In this document: positions 21,342 to 32,421 of the stretch, in pieces
Position numbering within the stretch: the first letter of the stretch is position 1
How the letters are laid out: the number at the start of each line of letters is the position of its first letter
Assembly (NCBI RefSeq): GCF_003086295.3
Contig: NC_092038.1
Location: 103,633,837-103,697,836 of the forward strand
Direction: 5' to 3'
DNA: 64,000 nt
DNA from: Arachis hypogaea
Lineage: Eukaryota; Streptophyta; Magnoliopsida; Fabales; Fabaceae
Notes under the pieces: generated by a model
The model's database searches: none
What the model was told of the DNA's origin: nothing
Seen by the model: the letters and a program-made list of their open reading frames with translations, nothing else
Made by a program: the position numbers and the translations under genes

Positions 21342-21361
21342 TGGCGCCGTTGCCGGGGATT
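21342..21361 (+). other. Primer-binding site of element B (tRNA-Asp type)
   Basis: TGGCGCCGTTGCCGGGG begins six bases after the LTR. Athila elements typically use tRNA-Asp with this sequence. Confidence 0.9.
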
Positions 21362-22161
21362 GTTGAGTTTGAACAATTGAAGGCTTATTTTATTTCTTAG
21401 ATTAGGAATAAATTATTTTTGTTGTTATAGAGTCATCAAATTTTGATAGGATAGTTTCTTTTCAAAAATTTCTTTCCAAAAATATTATTTTTCTTAATTA
21501 ATTATTTTTCGTGAGTTTAGTGTCTTATTCTAAGTTTGGTGTTAATTGCATATTTTATATTTTCTCTAAAAACCTTGTGCTAGTGTTCTTGGTTCTTCCT
21601 TGATCTTCAAGTTGTTCTTGATAATTGGTTATCCCTTTGGAACCTTTTTCAAAAATAATTTTTCTTGGATTTAATCTTGTGCCAAACTTTAAGTTTGGTG
21701 TTTTCTTGTTAATCTTTTTTATAATTTTCGAAAATTTTATTAAAGTTTTCTAAAATTTTAAGTTTGGTGTTCTTCCTTTTGTTCAAGGTGTTCTTGAATT
21801 CTTCTTGTGTCTTGATCTTAAAATTTTTAAGTTTGGTGTTCCTTGGTGTTTTCCCTCCAAAAATTTTCGAAAATAAGGAGCATTAGATCTAAAAATTTTG
21901 AGTCTTGTGCCTTTTGTGTGTTTTTCTCTTTCATCATAAAATTCAAAATAAAAAAAATATATATATATATATATCTTTTCTAACTAATTTTAAAACTACA
22001 TTTTCGAAATTTTTTTTATAAATTTCAGATTTCAATTTCAAAATTTTTCGAAAAATTTTCACAAAATATTTTTAAAATTCTTTTTATATATCTTGTTTTT
22101 ATTTATTCCACTTTTATAAAATAAATAAAATCAACATATAAATTATCTCTTGTAATCCATC
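21362..22161 (+). other. Untranslated leader of element B
   Basis: Long AT-rich leader with four TAAGTTTGGTGTT copies between about 21532 and 21840 and a TA microsatellite near 21957-21974. Nearly identical to 556-1223 and to the reverse of 48629-49414. Confidence 0.85.
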
Positions 22162-25100
22162 ATGGAAGCAAGTAGGAATGAACAGTCCAAGAGGACTCTG
22201 GGGTCATATGCTAACCCCACTACTGCTTCATATGGGAGTAGTATCTGTATACCCTCCATTGGAGTTAGTAGCTTTGAGCTGAATCCTCAGCTCATTATCA
22301 TGGTGCAGCAAAACTGCGAGTATTCTGGTCTTCCACATGAAGAACCTACAGAGTTTCTGGCACAATTTCTGCAAATTGCTGATACAGTACATGATAAGGA
22401 AGTAGATCAGGATGTCTACAGATTATTACTGTTTCCATTTGCTGTAAAAGATCAAGCTAAGAGGTGGTTAAATAACCAGCCTAAGAACAGCATAAAAACA
22501 TGGAAACAGCTGTCAGAAAAATTTCTGAATCACTATTTCCCTCCAAAACGGATGACACAGCTAAGGCTAAACATCCAAGGCTTCAAACAAGGAGATAATG
22601 AATCCCTTTATGATGCTTGGGAGAGATACAGAGAGATGCTAAGAAAATGCCCCTCTGAAATGTTTTCAGAGTGGGTGCAATTAGACATCTTCTACTATGG
22701 GCTTACAGAAAACGCTCAGATTTCTCTAGACCACTCAGCTGGTGGATCTATACATATGAGAAAAACAATTGAAGAAGCTCAAGAGCTTATTGATACAGTT
22801 GCCAGAAATCAACATCTGTACCTAAGCAGTGAATCTTCCACGAAAGAAGAAGCTAAAACAGTAACTGCAGAACTCAGTCCGGTAGATCAGGCTAATGAAT
22901 TTAATCAGCAATTAGACTTTCTAACTCAGCAGCTAGCCGAATTCAAGGAAATATTACAGGAAACAAGAATGGCTAACAGGAATATGGAAGTGCAATTAAA
23001 GCAGACAGAAAAGCAACTGTCAAAACAAATAGCAGAAGAATGCCAAGCAGTTCAATTAAGAAGTGGGAAAACATTAAATACCTCATTCCAAAGCAGCAGG
23101 AAGCCAAGAAATGAACAGATGTCAACTCAAAATCCCTCTGAGGACAATCAGAGCTCAGAGAGGAATGATGCTGGCGCTGAACGCCCAGACCATGCTCATT
23201 CCTGGCGTTCAACGCCAGAAACAAGCATGAATCCGGCGTTGAACGCCCAAAGGGAACATGGTTCTGGCGTTCAAACGCCAGTAACAAATAAGGAAGTGGC
23301 GTCTAACGCCACTCCAGCTTCCACCCCTGGCATTCAAATGCCAGTGGGTGATCAGTCACATACAAGTGCTGATAACAACCCTTCTAAAAAGGCTTCCCAA
23401 CCCACTTCTGTAGGTAATAAACCTGCAGCAACTAAGGTTGAGGAATACAAAGCCAAAATGCCTTATCCTCAAAAACTCCGCCAAGCGGAACAGGATAAGC
23501 AATTTGCCCGCTTTGCAGACTATCTCAGGACTCTTGAAATAAAGATTCCGTTTGCAGAAGCACTTAAGCAAATACCCTCTTATGCTAAGTTCATGAAAGA
23601 GATCTTAAGTCATAAGAAGGATTGGAGAGAAACTGAAAAAGTTTACCTCACTGAAGAATGCAGTGCAGTCATTCTGAAAAGCTTACCTGAGAAGCTTAAA
23701 GATCCTGGGAGCTTTATGATACCATGCACATTAGAGGGTACTTGTGCCAAGCAAGCTTTATGTGATCTTGGGGCAAGTATCAACCTAATACCTGCATCCA
23801 CTATCAGAAAGCTTGGTTTAGCTGAAGAAATCAAACCAACCAGGATGTGTCTTCAACTTGCTGATGGCTCCATTAAATACCCATCAGGAGTGATTGAAGA
23901 CATGATTGTCAAGGTTGGGCCATTCGCCTTTCCTACTGACTTTGTGGTGCTGGAAATGGAGGAGCACAAGAGTGCAACTCTCATTCTAGGAAGACCTTTC
24001 CTAGCAACTGGCCGAACCCTTATTGATGTCCAAAAAGGGGAAGTAACCTTGAGAGTCAATGAGGAGGAGTTTAAGTTGAATGTTGTCAAAGCTATGCAGC
24101 ATCCAGACACCCCAAATGACTGCATGAGTGTTGATATTATTGACTCTCTGGTAAGAGAGGTCAATATGGCTGAGAGTCTCGAATCAAAGCTAGAGGACAT
24201 CTTTAAAGATGTTCAGCCTGATTTGGAGGAATCAGAGAAGATAATAGAACCTCTGAAAATCCCTCAAGAAGAGGAGAAACCTCCAAAACCCGAACTCAAA
24301 CCATTACCACCATCCCTGAAATATGCATTTCTGGGAGAAGGTGATACCTTTCCTGTAATTATAAGTTCTACCTTAGAGCCACAGGAAGAGGAAGCACTAA
24401 TTCAAGTGCTAAGGACACACAAGACAGCTCTTGGGTGGTCCATCAGTGATCTTAAGGGCATTAGCCCAGCCAGATGCATGCACAAGATCTTACTGGAGGA
24501 TGACGCCAAGCCAGTGGTTCAACCACAAAGGCGGCTGAATCCAGCTATGAAAGAAGTGGTGCAGAAAGAGGTCACTAAATTACTAGAGGCTGGGATTATT
24601 TATCCTATTTCTGACAGCCCCTGGGTGTGCCCTGTCCAAGTTGTCCCTAAGAAAGGTGGCATGACAGTGATTCATAATGAAAAAAATGAACTGGTTCCCA
24701 CAAGAACAGTTACAGGGTGGCGTATGTGCATTGATTATAGAAGGCTCAATACAGCCACCAAAAAGGATCATTTTCCTTTACCATTCATAGACCAGATGCT
24801 AGAAAGACTAGCAGGTCATGAATACTACTGCTTCCTGGATGGATATTCAGGTTATAATCAAATTGCGGTAGATCCCCAGGATCAGGAGAAAACGGCATTT
24901 AGATGTCCATCTGGAGTATTTGCATACAGAAGGATGCCATTTGGCCTGTGCAATGCACCTGCAACCTTTCAGAGGTGCATGCTCTCAATTTTCTCTGATA
25001 TGGTGGAAAAATTCCTGGAAGTCTTCATGGATGACTTTTCAGTATTTGGAGACTCATTCAGCTCCTGCCTTAACCATTTAGCACTTGTTCTGAAAAGATG

Positions 25101-25395
25101 CCAAGAGACTAACCTGGTTTTAAACTGGGAAAAATGTCACTTTATGGTGACTGAAGGAATTGTCCTTGGGCACAAAATTTCGAACAAGGGAATAGAGGTG
25201 GATCAAGCTAAGGTAGAAGTAATTGAAAAATTGCCACCACCTGCTAATGTTAAGGCAATCAGAAGCTTCCTGGGGCATGCAGGATTCTATAGGAGGTTTA
25301 TAAAGGATTTTTCAAAAATCGCCAAACCTCTGAGCAACCTGCTAGCTGCTGACACGCCATTTATCTTTGATAAAGAGTGTCTGCAGGCATTTTAG
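22162..25395 (+). CDS. gag-pol: Element B gag-protease-RT polyprotein, ends at a premature TAG
   Basis: 1077 codons without a stop, the best preserved Athila gag-pol in the window. Gag occupies about residues 1-460. The retropepsin motif ALCDLGASINL is near residue 534. RT runs from about 760: [18 protein letters not shown] (Asp near 891), [26 protein letters not shown] (near 957), then the thumb and connection. It shows that gag and pol are one frame in this family, so no frameshift is needed. The frame stops at TAG (25393-25395) where the other copies read GAG, a G-to-T change 27 bases before element C. An odd change is CPSGVF preceded by Arg (AFRCPSG) instead of Thr. The primer site, leader and start are all intact upstream. 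Confidence 0.93.
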   Translation: MEASRNEQSKRTLGSYANPTTASYGSSICIPSIGVSSFELNPQLIIMVQQNCEYSGLPHEEPTEFLAQFLQIADTVHDKEVDQDVYRLLLFPFAVKDQAKRWLNNQPKNSIKTWKQLSEKFLNHYFPPKRMTQLRLNIQGFKQGDNESLYDAWERYREMLRKCPSEMFSEWVQLDIFYYGLTENAQISLDHSAGGSIHMRKTIEEAQELIDTVARNQHLYLSSESSTKEEAKTVTAELSPVDQANEFNQQLDFLTQQLAEFKEILQETRMANRNMEVQLKQTEKQLSKQIAEECQAVQLRSGKTLNTSFQSSRKPRNEQMSTQNPSEDNQSSERNDAGAERPDHAHSWRSTPETSMNPALNAQREHGSGVQTPVTNKEVASNATPASTPGIQMPVGDQSHTSADNNPSKKASQPTSVGNKPAATKVEEYKAKMPYPQKLRQAEQDKQFARFADYLRTLEIKIPFAEALKQIPSYAKFMKEILSHKKDWRETEKVYLTEECSAVILKSLPEKLKDPGSFMIPCTLEGTCAKQALCDLGASINLIPASTIRKLGLAEEIKPTRMCLQLADGSIKYPSGVIEDMIVKVGPFAFPTDFVVLEMEEHKSATLILGRPFLATGRTLIDVQKGEVTLRVNEEEFKLNVVKAMQHPDTPNDCMSVDIIDSLVREVNMAESLESKLEDIFKDVQPDLEESEKIIEPLKIPQEEEKPPKPELKPLPPSLKYAFLGEGDTFPVIISSTLEPQEEEALIQVLRTHKTALGWSISDLKGISPARCMHKILLEDDAKPVVQPQRRLNPAMKEVVQKEVTKLLEAGIIYPISDSPWVCPVQVVPKKGGMTVIHNEKNELVPTRTVTGWRMCIDYRRLNTATKKDHFPLPFIDQMLERLAGHEYYCFLDGYSGYNQIAVDPQDQEKTAFRCPSGVFAYRRMPFGLCNAPATFQRCMLSIFSDMVEKFLEVFMDDFSVFGDSFSSCLNHLALVLKRCQETNLVLNWEKCHFMVTEGIVLGHKISNKGIEVDQAKVEVIEKLPPPANVKAIRSFLGHAGFYRRFIKDFSKIAKPLSNLLAADTPFIFDKECLQAF

Positions 25396-25417
25396 ACTCT
25401 GAAAGCTAAATTGGTTA

Positions 25418-25422
25418 CAGCA
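25418..25422. repeat. Target site duplication CAGCA, left copy
   Basis: CAGCA lies directly before the TGACG start of element C and recurs at 35820-35824. Confidence 0.95.
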
Positions 25423-26915
25423 TGACGATTGGATTTTTGACGGTTTAGAATTTCTCAAATAAAATCTCGTCGAAGTATAGTTTCTAAACCAAGCAATAAT
25501 CCTTTCATACAAAAATTTGTTTGTCACAAGTACAAACCCCTAAAATTAATAACCGAAGTATTTAAACTTCGGGTCGTTCTCCCTAGGATTTACAATAAAG
25601 TGTCTTGTTATTGGTTGTGAGTTATTTTGGGGTTTTTGAGATTATAGACAAGAATTATAAATGGCAAGGGAAATAACCTAACAACTAATAAAGCTCTTGG
25701 CAAGATATGAGAACTAGAAGTCCTATCCTAGATATCCTCCTCAATTGTGATAACAAATCATCCATTGCTCCCACTTAGTTAACCTCTAGCCATGGAGGAA
25801 AGTCAAGTGGATGAATCAATTTGATTCCTCAAGTTCTAATCAACTCCTAAAGGAAAGACTAGCTTTAGAGGTATTCAAATCAATTAGCAACTTCTAATTA
25901 TCAATCAACAAAAGGATTAGATAACTCAAGAGTCACTAATTACTCAACCAAAGCCAAGAGGAACAAAAGCTACACTAAAATTCTACCAAGCATTTCATCA
26001 AACACTTGGAAGGCACACAAGAAAAGCATAGTAAATTGACAACAAGAATGAAATCTAACAACAATTATTGCTAAGAATTAACAACAACAATCAAGGAAAT
26101 CACAATTATCATGAATTACCTCAAATTGCATTATTGAAAGGAAATAGAAGAACAACAATCTATCTAGAACAAAATGAAGAATTACAATTAAAGAAACACA
26201 TAACTAGAAAGAGAGAGATGAGAGGATTAAGAATTGATAAAGGAAAATTGAATCAAAGCATCAATTAAATCTAGATCTAAGAAGAGAGATTAACCTAAAC
26301 CTAACCCTAATTCTAATTCTAGAGAGAAGTGAGAGCTTCTCTCTCTAGAAAACTAAACCAAAACTAATCCTAATGAGTAAGTGTGTGTCTAATTGAACAT
26401 GTGTTAGTGTATTGTCAATCCCCTTCAATCCTTGGCTTTTAAGTGCATTTTGGCGCCAAAGTTGGTTGCTGAAACCTTCCCAAAATCGCCAGGCACGTGC
26501 TACATAAATGAAGTCATGTGCCATCATCGGCGCGTGCGCGCATGGTACGCGTGCGCGTCGATGGCCTGTTTGCAATGTGCGCGCGAGCGCCTTGTGCGCG
26601 TACGCGTGCATGGCCTGGATCAGATCTTTGGCTTTTTGTGCTTCTCTCCACTTGCATGCTTCCTTCCTTGCTTCCTTTGATCCTTGTCTAGCCTATTTCA
26701 ACCTGAGATTACTAGCAAACACATCAAGGCATCTTATGGAATCAAAGAGAAATTAGAATTCATCAAAATAAGGCTTAAAAAGCATGTTTTTTACACTTAA
26801 GCACAAATATGGGAGAGATAACAAAACCATGCTAATTTATAGGCTAAATGTGACAAAAGGTTATCAAATTACTCTAAATTCAATACAAGATAAACCCTCA
26901 AATTGGGGTTTGTCA
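25423..26915 (-). repeat. 3' LTR of element C
   Basis: 1493 bp, + strand TGACGATTGG to GGTTTGTCA. It differs from 34327-35819 at three places seen (near 25889, 26524 and 26867). It carries the CpG-rich palindromic tract 26529-26606 and the U5 hairpin 25553-25572 (CCGAAGT-ATTTAA-ACTTCGG). Confidence 0.96.
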
Positions 26916-26954
26916 ACCTCCCCACACTTAAGCCTTAGCATGTCCTCATGCTAA
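26916..26954 (-). other. Polypurine tract and AGGA hairpin of element C
   Basis: In element sense: TTAGCATG-AGGA-CATGCTAA (26954-26935), then GGC, then TTAAGTGTGGGGAGGT up to the LTR. GTGTGGGGAGG is a good polypurine tract. The hairpin has the same loop and spacing as in the Athila elements but a different stem. Confidence 0.85.
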
Positions 26955-28678
26955 AATAAGAAGGAACTAAGGGTAATGACATTTATTGAATGCAACTAAA
27001 CTATATGAGTCCTATCTAAATGCAACTACCTAAAATAAATGCAAATGCTTAATTCAAACATATCAACTTTCCAAGAGAGTATGTGTAAGCACAAGGACTA
27101 GGCAATAGAAATTAAGTCCAAACCACAATTGTATTGAATTATCAAAAAGAATTTAAACTTGCAAGAATATAGATAATATGGGTGAATACATGTAATTGAA
27201 CTTTTGAACCCTCACCGGATATGTGTATCCGCTCTTATTCACTCAAGTGTTTAAGGGTCAATTCACTCAATTCTCTCCTAATCATGCTTTTCAAAATTTG
27301 ATTTCTTCTAACAATAAAAATTTATTCAATGCATGCATACATCCATCATGAGGTCTTTCATTTAGGTTGTAATGGGGTTAGGGTCAAGGTAGGATCATTT
27401 ATGGTTAAGTGGACTAAGATTTGAATCTTTGATTAACATAGACTTTCCCACCTAACCTATATAATGACCTATACAAATTCAAACTACTCTAACTACCCAT
27501 TCTTCACTTTTTCCTACATATTCATGCATCTTTATTTGATTCATAACACCTATGCATTGATTTCTTTTTATTGACTTCACTTTGGGGCATTTTGTCCCCT
27601 TTATTGCTCTTCTTTTTTTTTTCTTTTTCTATATACATTTTTTTTTCTTTTCTTTCACTTTTATTTCCTTTTCTTTTCATCATTTTTTTTCATTTCTTTT
27701 TCTTTTGTCAAACTATATACAAGAACATCAATGCATAAGGTCTATTCATTTAATCAATACATGAGTATGTACCCAATTCCTAAACATAAAAGTGTACTAC
27801 CCCTTTTATCCCCTCCAATGTTCCCAAACCTCACCAACTTTGGATAATAAACACTCTCACTAGCCTAGGCTAATCAAAGATCCAAACAAGGACTTTTATT
27901 GGTTTTTCGCCTTAGGCTTGTAATGAGCTAAATGGAGAACAAGTTGGTTAAACATAGGCTCAAGATTGGCTAACAATGGAGAGTAAAGGGTTGGCTATTT
28001 GGGTAAATAGGCTAATGAAGTAATGGCCTCAATCATACAAATGTATAAATACAAGAAATAAATGGACATATAGAATCAAGCTAATCAAGGATTGCAATCA
28101 TAAAAAGAGAATAAATTTACACAAGAATGGAAAATAAGTGGTTATAAAATGTAACCACATCAATAGGCTCAAATCTCACAAGCTTGTGTTCTTAGTTCAA
28201 TACATGCTTCACAAAGTATGAAATTCAAGCAAGTTTTACCAAAAATTTTCCTTTCAATCAATTGGGTTGATGCCCTATATTTAAACTCTTTGGAAAATTT
28301 CAATGTTTGAATAAGCATTGTTGTGATTGAAAAATTCAAAAATTTTCTTAGTTCACCCTTTTCTTTTTCTCATTTAAAATCAATTTTTCTCATGTAAAAA
28401 GGGTAACTAAACAATTCAAGTATGATCTCTAATCACAACCACAAACTAAGAACAAAGATAAGAAAAATGTACAAAGAAAATAAAGATCCAACTAAAAGTA
28501 CTAAATCTATCATCCAAAATATCTAAAATATCCAAAAGTATCAGAATAACTAAAATCCAAAATAAGCAATGAAAATATCCCAAAGCAACTAGAAATGCAT
28601 CCAAATATATACAAAATGTGCAAAATAAGATAACTAGGCTGAAAAAGTTCACCGGTTCCCAAATAGTGCTACCGGTGC
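26955..28678 (-). other. 3' noncoding tail of element C
   Basis: About 1.7 kb without a credible ORF. A T-rich homopolymer stretch lies at about 27605-27710; the equivalent in D is A-rich at 59680-59745. Simple-sequence composition only. Confidence 0.7.
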
Positions 28679-28716
28679 CCTCCCCACACTTAAAACCAAG
28701 CATCGTCCTCGATGCT
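28679..28716 (-). other. Internal AGGA hairpin with polypurine-like tract
   Basis: In element sense AGCATCG-AGGA-CGATGCT (28716-28699) overlaps the stop codon of the third ORF, followed by TTTTAAGTGTGGGGAGGG. This duplicates the hairpin-plus-purine layout at the LTR border 1.8 kb away, with another stem sequence. Confidence 0.75.
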
Positions 28717-30049
28717 AAACCGGAGGATCAGTGGGAGGTACAACGATAGGCTCAGGCTCTGTCTGTGGAACCGGCTCCTCATGAATCTCTAGTGGCTCTG
28801 TAGTGGCAGGGGAATATTGCTGAACCGGCGCCTCCGCAACCTCCTCCTGATGATCCTGATCATCGGAGGCCGGAGAGTCGGGAAGTGGGGGTAACTCAAG
28901 GCCCTGTGCCACAAACATCTGATCTATCCTATCCAGACGGCGTCGGATATGGCGCTTCTCGCGCTCTAAAAACCGGAAAAGACGCTGGACGAGGAGATAT
29001 GTAGGCTCAGGTGCTGCCGGCGGATCAGTGGATGAAGAAGGAGCTGCAGCAGTAGAGGATGATGGGGCAGCGGTAGGGTCTGAAGGAGAAGGTGTCCCCA
29101 CGGGAGCTCTGGCCCGAGAACGGCGTCTAGCAACTGGCCTCTCGTGCACCCAACCACCCCAAGGAATAGTGACCTCCTTATCATCATCATCAGGGGGCGG
29201 GGGTCGCACATCATCATCTAATCATGGTACCTCGGCTAGGGCCGCCATACTCGTGACCAAAGTAGGAAATGGGAGTAGGCCACGAATATGCGCCCGCCAC
29301 ATACACTGTCTGATCAGTCTAGGGAAAGAGACCTCCTTCCCCTCCATCACACACCCAATAAGTAGGAGCATCTCCATAGGAATCTCAGAAAAATGGGTGG
29401 TGGGAAGGACATAGCAAGCAAAGATCATCTGCCAAGTCTTGGCCTCCCTAGTCAGATGAGAAAACATCATTCCCTTCGGCTTGGTATTATTGGCATCCAT
29501 AACCCAAGTAGCCTCTGGTATCCCAATAACAGTCCTGAGTGCCTCATAATCGAAGGTCATACTGTGTATGGCTAACTCAGCCTGCTGATGGGCACACAAC
29601 TCATCCGAGACATGCCGGCACTGTAATGCCTCCTCAATGGCAGTCTCAGTGATCATAATCTCTCTACCCCTCACCTGAACCGAATCCAATGTGGGACGGA
29701 AGAAGTTACAGTAGAATTCCTTCACCCAAGAAACATTAATATCCCCCAGATCTCGGTCAACAAAGTCAATACCCAAATCAATGATCCGACCGGAAATGGA
29801 ACGTCTCACATCCATTGGGAGAAGTAGCTTCTTCTCAATGTTGAGCTTTGTAGTCCGATACTTAGAAAACCGGAGCTCACAGTAGAGATTAGGGAATTTT
29901 TCAGGATTGGTGGAAGGCAATAACTGGTTTTCCTTGTCCACATCATTCAAGGGGTTCTTGGCATAATGCTTATATGTGGAAGGAAGAGAAGGGGTAGAGT
30001 GTTTTCTCTTTTTGGAGGAAGTGGCTATGGCTTTGCCTTTGTCAGACAT
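28715..30049 (-). pseudogene. Element C third ORF (plant transposon / env-like), one in-frame TGA
   Basis: I start at the ATG at 30049 (MSDKGKAIATSSKKRKHS), which directly follows TTTTTCAGG, a splice-acceptor-like sequence. The frame is open further upstream but that part looks like leader or intron. The first 275 codons contain a basic Lys/Arg start and the family pattern: VSWVKEFYCNFF, VRGREIMITETAIEEAL, FSHLTREAKTWQMIFACYVLP, IPMEMLLLIGCVMEGKEVSF and LLPFPTLVTSMAALAEV. A TGA (29222-29224) follows, then 168 more codons in the same frame: DDDVRPPPPDDDD, a Pro/Ser/Ala-rich linker, a charged helix (RLFRFLEREKRHIRRRLDRI) and an acidic Pro-rich tail. A CGA-to-TGA change would explain the stop. 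Function unknown; no membrane segment or signal peptide is convincing. Confidence 0.8.
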
Positions 30050-31250
30050 CCTGAAAAAGGTGATAGAATATATAAGACATTTAGCATTTAACAAATAAAG
30101 CATGTTCAGGAGGCAAATAGCAAAAAGAAACAATCTTTGATGTTGTAATGAATATGTAAAAGTGAACGAATGAACCAAGAAAGCAAATTTCTTTAAAATT
30201 GACCACTCATATTCAAAATGCAAGAAAATCATCATAATTTTGAAAAATTGTCAAAGAGGGTTAAAGTAAGCGGAGACAGTTAAAGAAATTAGTGGGTTAA
30301 AGAAAATGGATTAGTAATATGATGAGATTTATGCATAATGAAAAGAAAGGTTGTGGCTCATGTTCATAATGAGAAATGCAAATCCGGGAGGTCAAAGATA
30401 AATGGATGTTGCCCAAAATTGAATTAAAGACCAAAATGGACTAATTTTCTTGAAAATCGGGCAGCATTCCGGCTTAAAATTGGACGTTCCCGGATAGCAA
30501 ATCATCACAATAAGCATATAAAACAACATCAAGCAAGTACAGCACCACGGAAATGGGATTCAGGCAGCAAGAAGTACACAAAAACAGTCCAAAAGCAACA
30601 TGCAACATCCACATAGCATACAGCAAATGAAGCACGAACGGAGCACTTATCAGGCCTAGAATCCTCTATCCAGCCCTAGCTACCTAACCGCAGTTATCTC
30701 TAACTAGCCTATCATGCAAAATTCGAATTCAAACTAACTAACTTGCAATTAAACTAACTAGCAGAAATTACAGACTAATAGCAAAATAGAACAACATTGA
30801 GTGGAACCTAGGAGCAGAGAACTCAGTAACGGAAGGGAGAATGGAGGAGAAATGAGTCTGGGCACTGTGCCACCGTGAATGGTGGCGGAGGAGAATACCG
30901 GCGCGGTGGTTCTGCCCCGGGAAAAGGAGAGAGGGAATGAATGAGAGAGAGCGAGTGAGTAAGGACGGAGCGGGAGAGAGAGAGTTGGATAGGTTGCCGG
31001 CGGCGAGGACTGGGTGGCGGAGATGGTGGCGCAGTGACGGTTTGACGTTCGGGCGGAGAGAGAGAGAGCGACGGGTGAGAGTGAGAATGCGGTGAAGGAG
31101 TGAGAGAAGGAGGGTTGAGGGAGGATAGTAAGAGAAGAAGAAGGAGGGGTAGCCGGCGGCGGTGGTTGATGGTGCAGCAGCGGCGGCTATGGGGGAAGAG
31201 AAGAAGGAACAGAAGATGGGGGTTGGAGAATGAAGTGCGCTGCGGCGCAA
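30050..31250 (-). other. Pyrimidine-rich leader or intron before the third ORF of C
   Basis: In element sense 31250-30768 is rich in CTTC/CTCC and happens to be open for 160 codons of Ser/Pro/Leu-rich sequence; I see no domain and do not call it a gene. The rest to 30050 is AT-richer and ends in a C/T tract plus CAG|G before the ATG. A GATTTAAAATTAGG box lies just upstream at about 31270-31285. Confidence 0.55.
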
Positions 31251-31279
31251 CGTTCTTCGCGTATTAGGGTTGTCCTAAT

Positions 31280-32090
31280 TTTAAATCGACGCGCGCGCGC
31301 ACCCTGCGCGTCCGCGTCTATGAAGAAGACTCGGGGTCTACGCGCGCGCGTACGTTGCGCTTACGCGTGGATGAGAAATATAGGAAGGGACGCGTGCGCG
31401 TACAGCGGGCGCACGCGTGCATGAGGTTGGGCTAGAGGCATAGAGTTGGCCCAAAGCAGGCCTAACTCTCTGGAGAATGGCCCGGAAGTTGCGCCATTAG
31501 ATCGGCGCGCACGCGGCATATGCGCGTCCGCGCGCAGTGAGAAGAATTGGAGATCCGCGCGTTAGCGTGCAATGCGCTATGGCGTGCATGGCAGATGAGG
31601 TATGGGCGCATGCGCGCACAGTGCGCGCACGCGTACGTAGATTGTGCCTGAGGCTTGGAGTGGGCTCGAGGCACGCCCAACTCTCGGGTGTGTGGCCTAA
31701 AGTGGTGGCAGCACGCATGGACGCGGGCGCGGCAGATGCGCGCGCGCATGCATTGCTAAGTTATGAGATGGCGCGTTGGCGCGATGTGCGCGCTTGCGCA
31801 GGTGGAGTTGAGCCTGGGGCTTGAGGCTAGCCCAGAGCCGGCTCAACTCTCTGGAGTTTGGCTCAAAAACCTGCAGCAGCGAATCGGCGCGGACGCGGCT
31901 TGCGCGCGTCCGCGTGGATGCTCATGTTCTTAGAAACGGTGCGCACGCACGTTGTGCGCGTCCACGTGGGTCGAGTTGGGCTTGGGGCATGATATTCGCC
32001 CAAGGGAGGCCCAACTCTCTGATGTTTGGCTCGTGGTGCATCGTCACAAGGACGCTTGCGCGTGCATGGTGCGCTCGCGTCCACCCCCTT
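31280..32090. repeat. CpG-rich degenerate tandem repeats with ACGCGT/GCGCGC motifs
   Basis: Strongly GC- and CpG-rich in an AT-rich surrounding. A recurrent line resembling GCCCAACTCTCTGGAGTTTGGC begins near 31461, 31673, 31842 and 32009, so the unit is about 170-210 bp. Between these lines lie ACGCGTGCGCGT-like runs. The same runs occur in the LTRs of C (26529-26606, 35433-35510) and in D. Open frames here on both strands are an effect of few A/T stop codons. Confidence 0.8.
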
Positions 32091-32354
32091 CTCTCTTTTT
32101 TTTTTTATTATTATTTTTTTTATCAGAAACAAATTTCTGGTGCTCCCCTTAGTGTTCACAACTCTTATTCACTCATCTATCATACAATTCACAAAAATGC
32201 AATTTTGACATTATGCATCTACTACTAAACACAACATGCATATGACTAAGCTAACAATTAAATTGTACAAACAAATTTATATGAAACATCTACCTACAAT
32301 GGTAATTCAAATCACTTATTAAGTAAATGTAAAAGATTGGAAAGAGTTTACCAT

Positions 32355-32372
32355 GGTGGGGTGTCTCCCACC
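32355..32372 (-). other. Post-ORF1 hairpin of element C
   Basis: In element sense GGTGGG-AGACAC-CCCACC, 50 bases after the ORF1 stop. Same place and loop type as GCTGGG-AGGCAA-CCCAGC after pol in the Athila elements. Confidence 0.75.
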
Positions 32373-32421
32373 TAGCACTTTTAGTTTAAGTCCTTAAGTT
32401 GGACATTTGAAAAGCTCTTTG

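Noticed and set aside
21342..21361. Possible tRNA gene
   Set aside because: Only the tRNA 3'-end complement is present, at the expected primer site next to an LTR.
20980..21366. 128-codon frame repeated at 38919-39305 and 49410-49793
   Set aside because: It covers the U5 end of the LTR and the primer site. Conservation is explained by recent LTR copying, not by coding.
26345..26756. Frames of 80-90 codons in the element C LTR, repeated at 35249-35660
   Set aside because: They lie in the CpG palindromic tract of the LTR, on both strands, and are identical only because the LTRs are.
30768..31250. 160-codon Ser/Pro/Leu-rich frame on the minus strand
   Set aside because: It coincides with a pyrimidine-rich tract in the spacer of element C and has no recognisable domain. 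It is not visible in D. More likely leader or intron.
31230..32230. Open frames in the CpG-rich region on both strands
   Set aside because: Low stop-codon density because of high GC; the products are Arg/Ala/His/Cys-rich without a recognisable domain.
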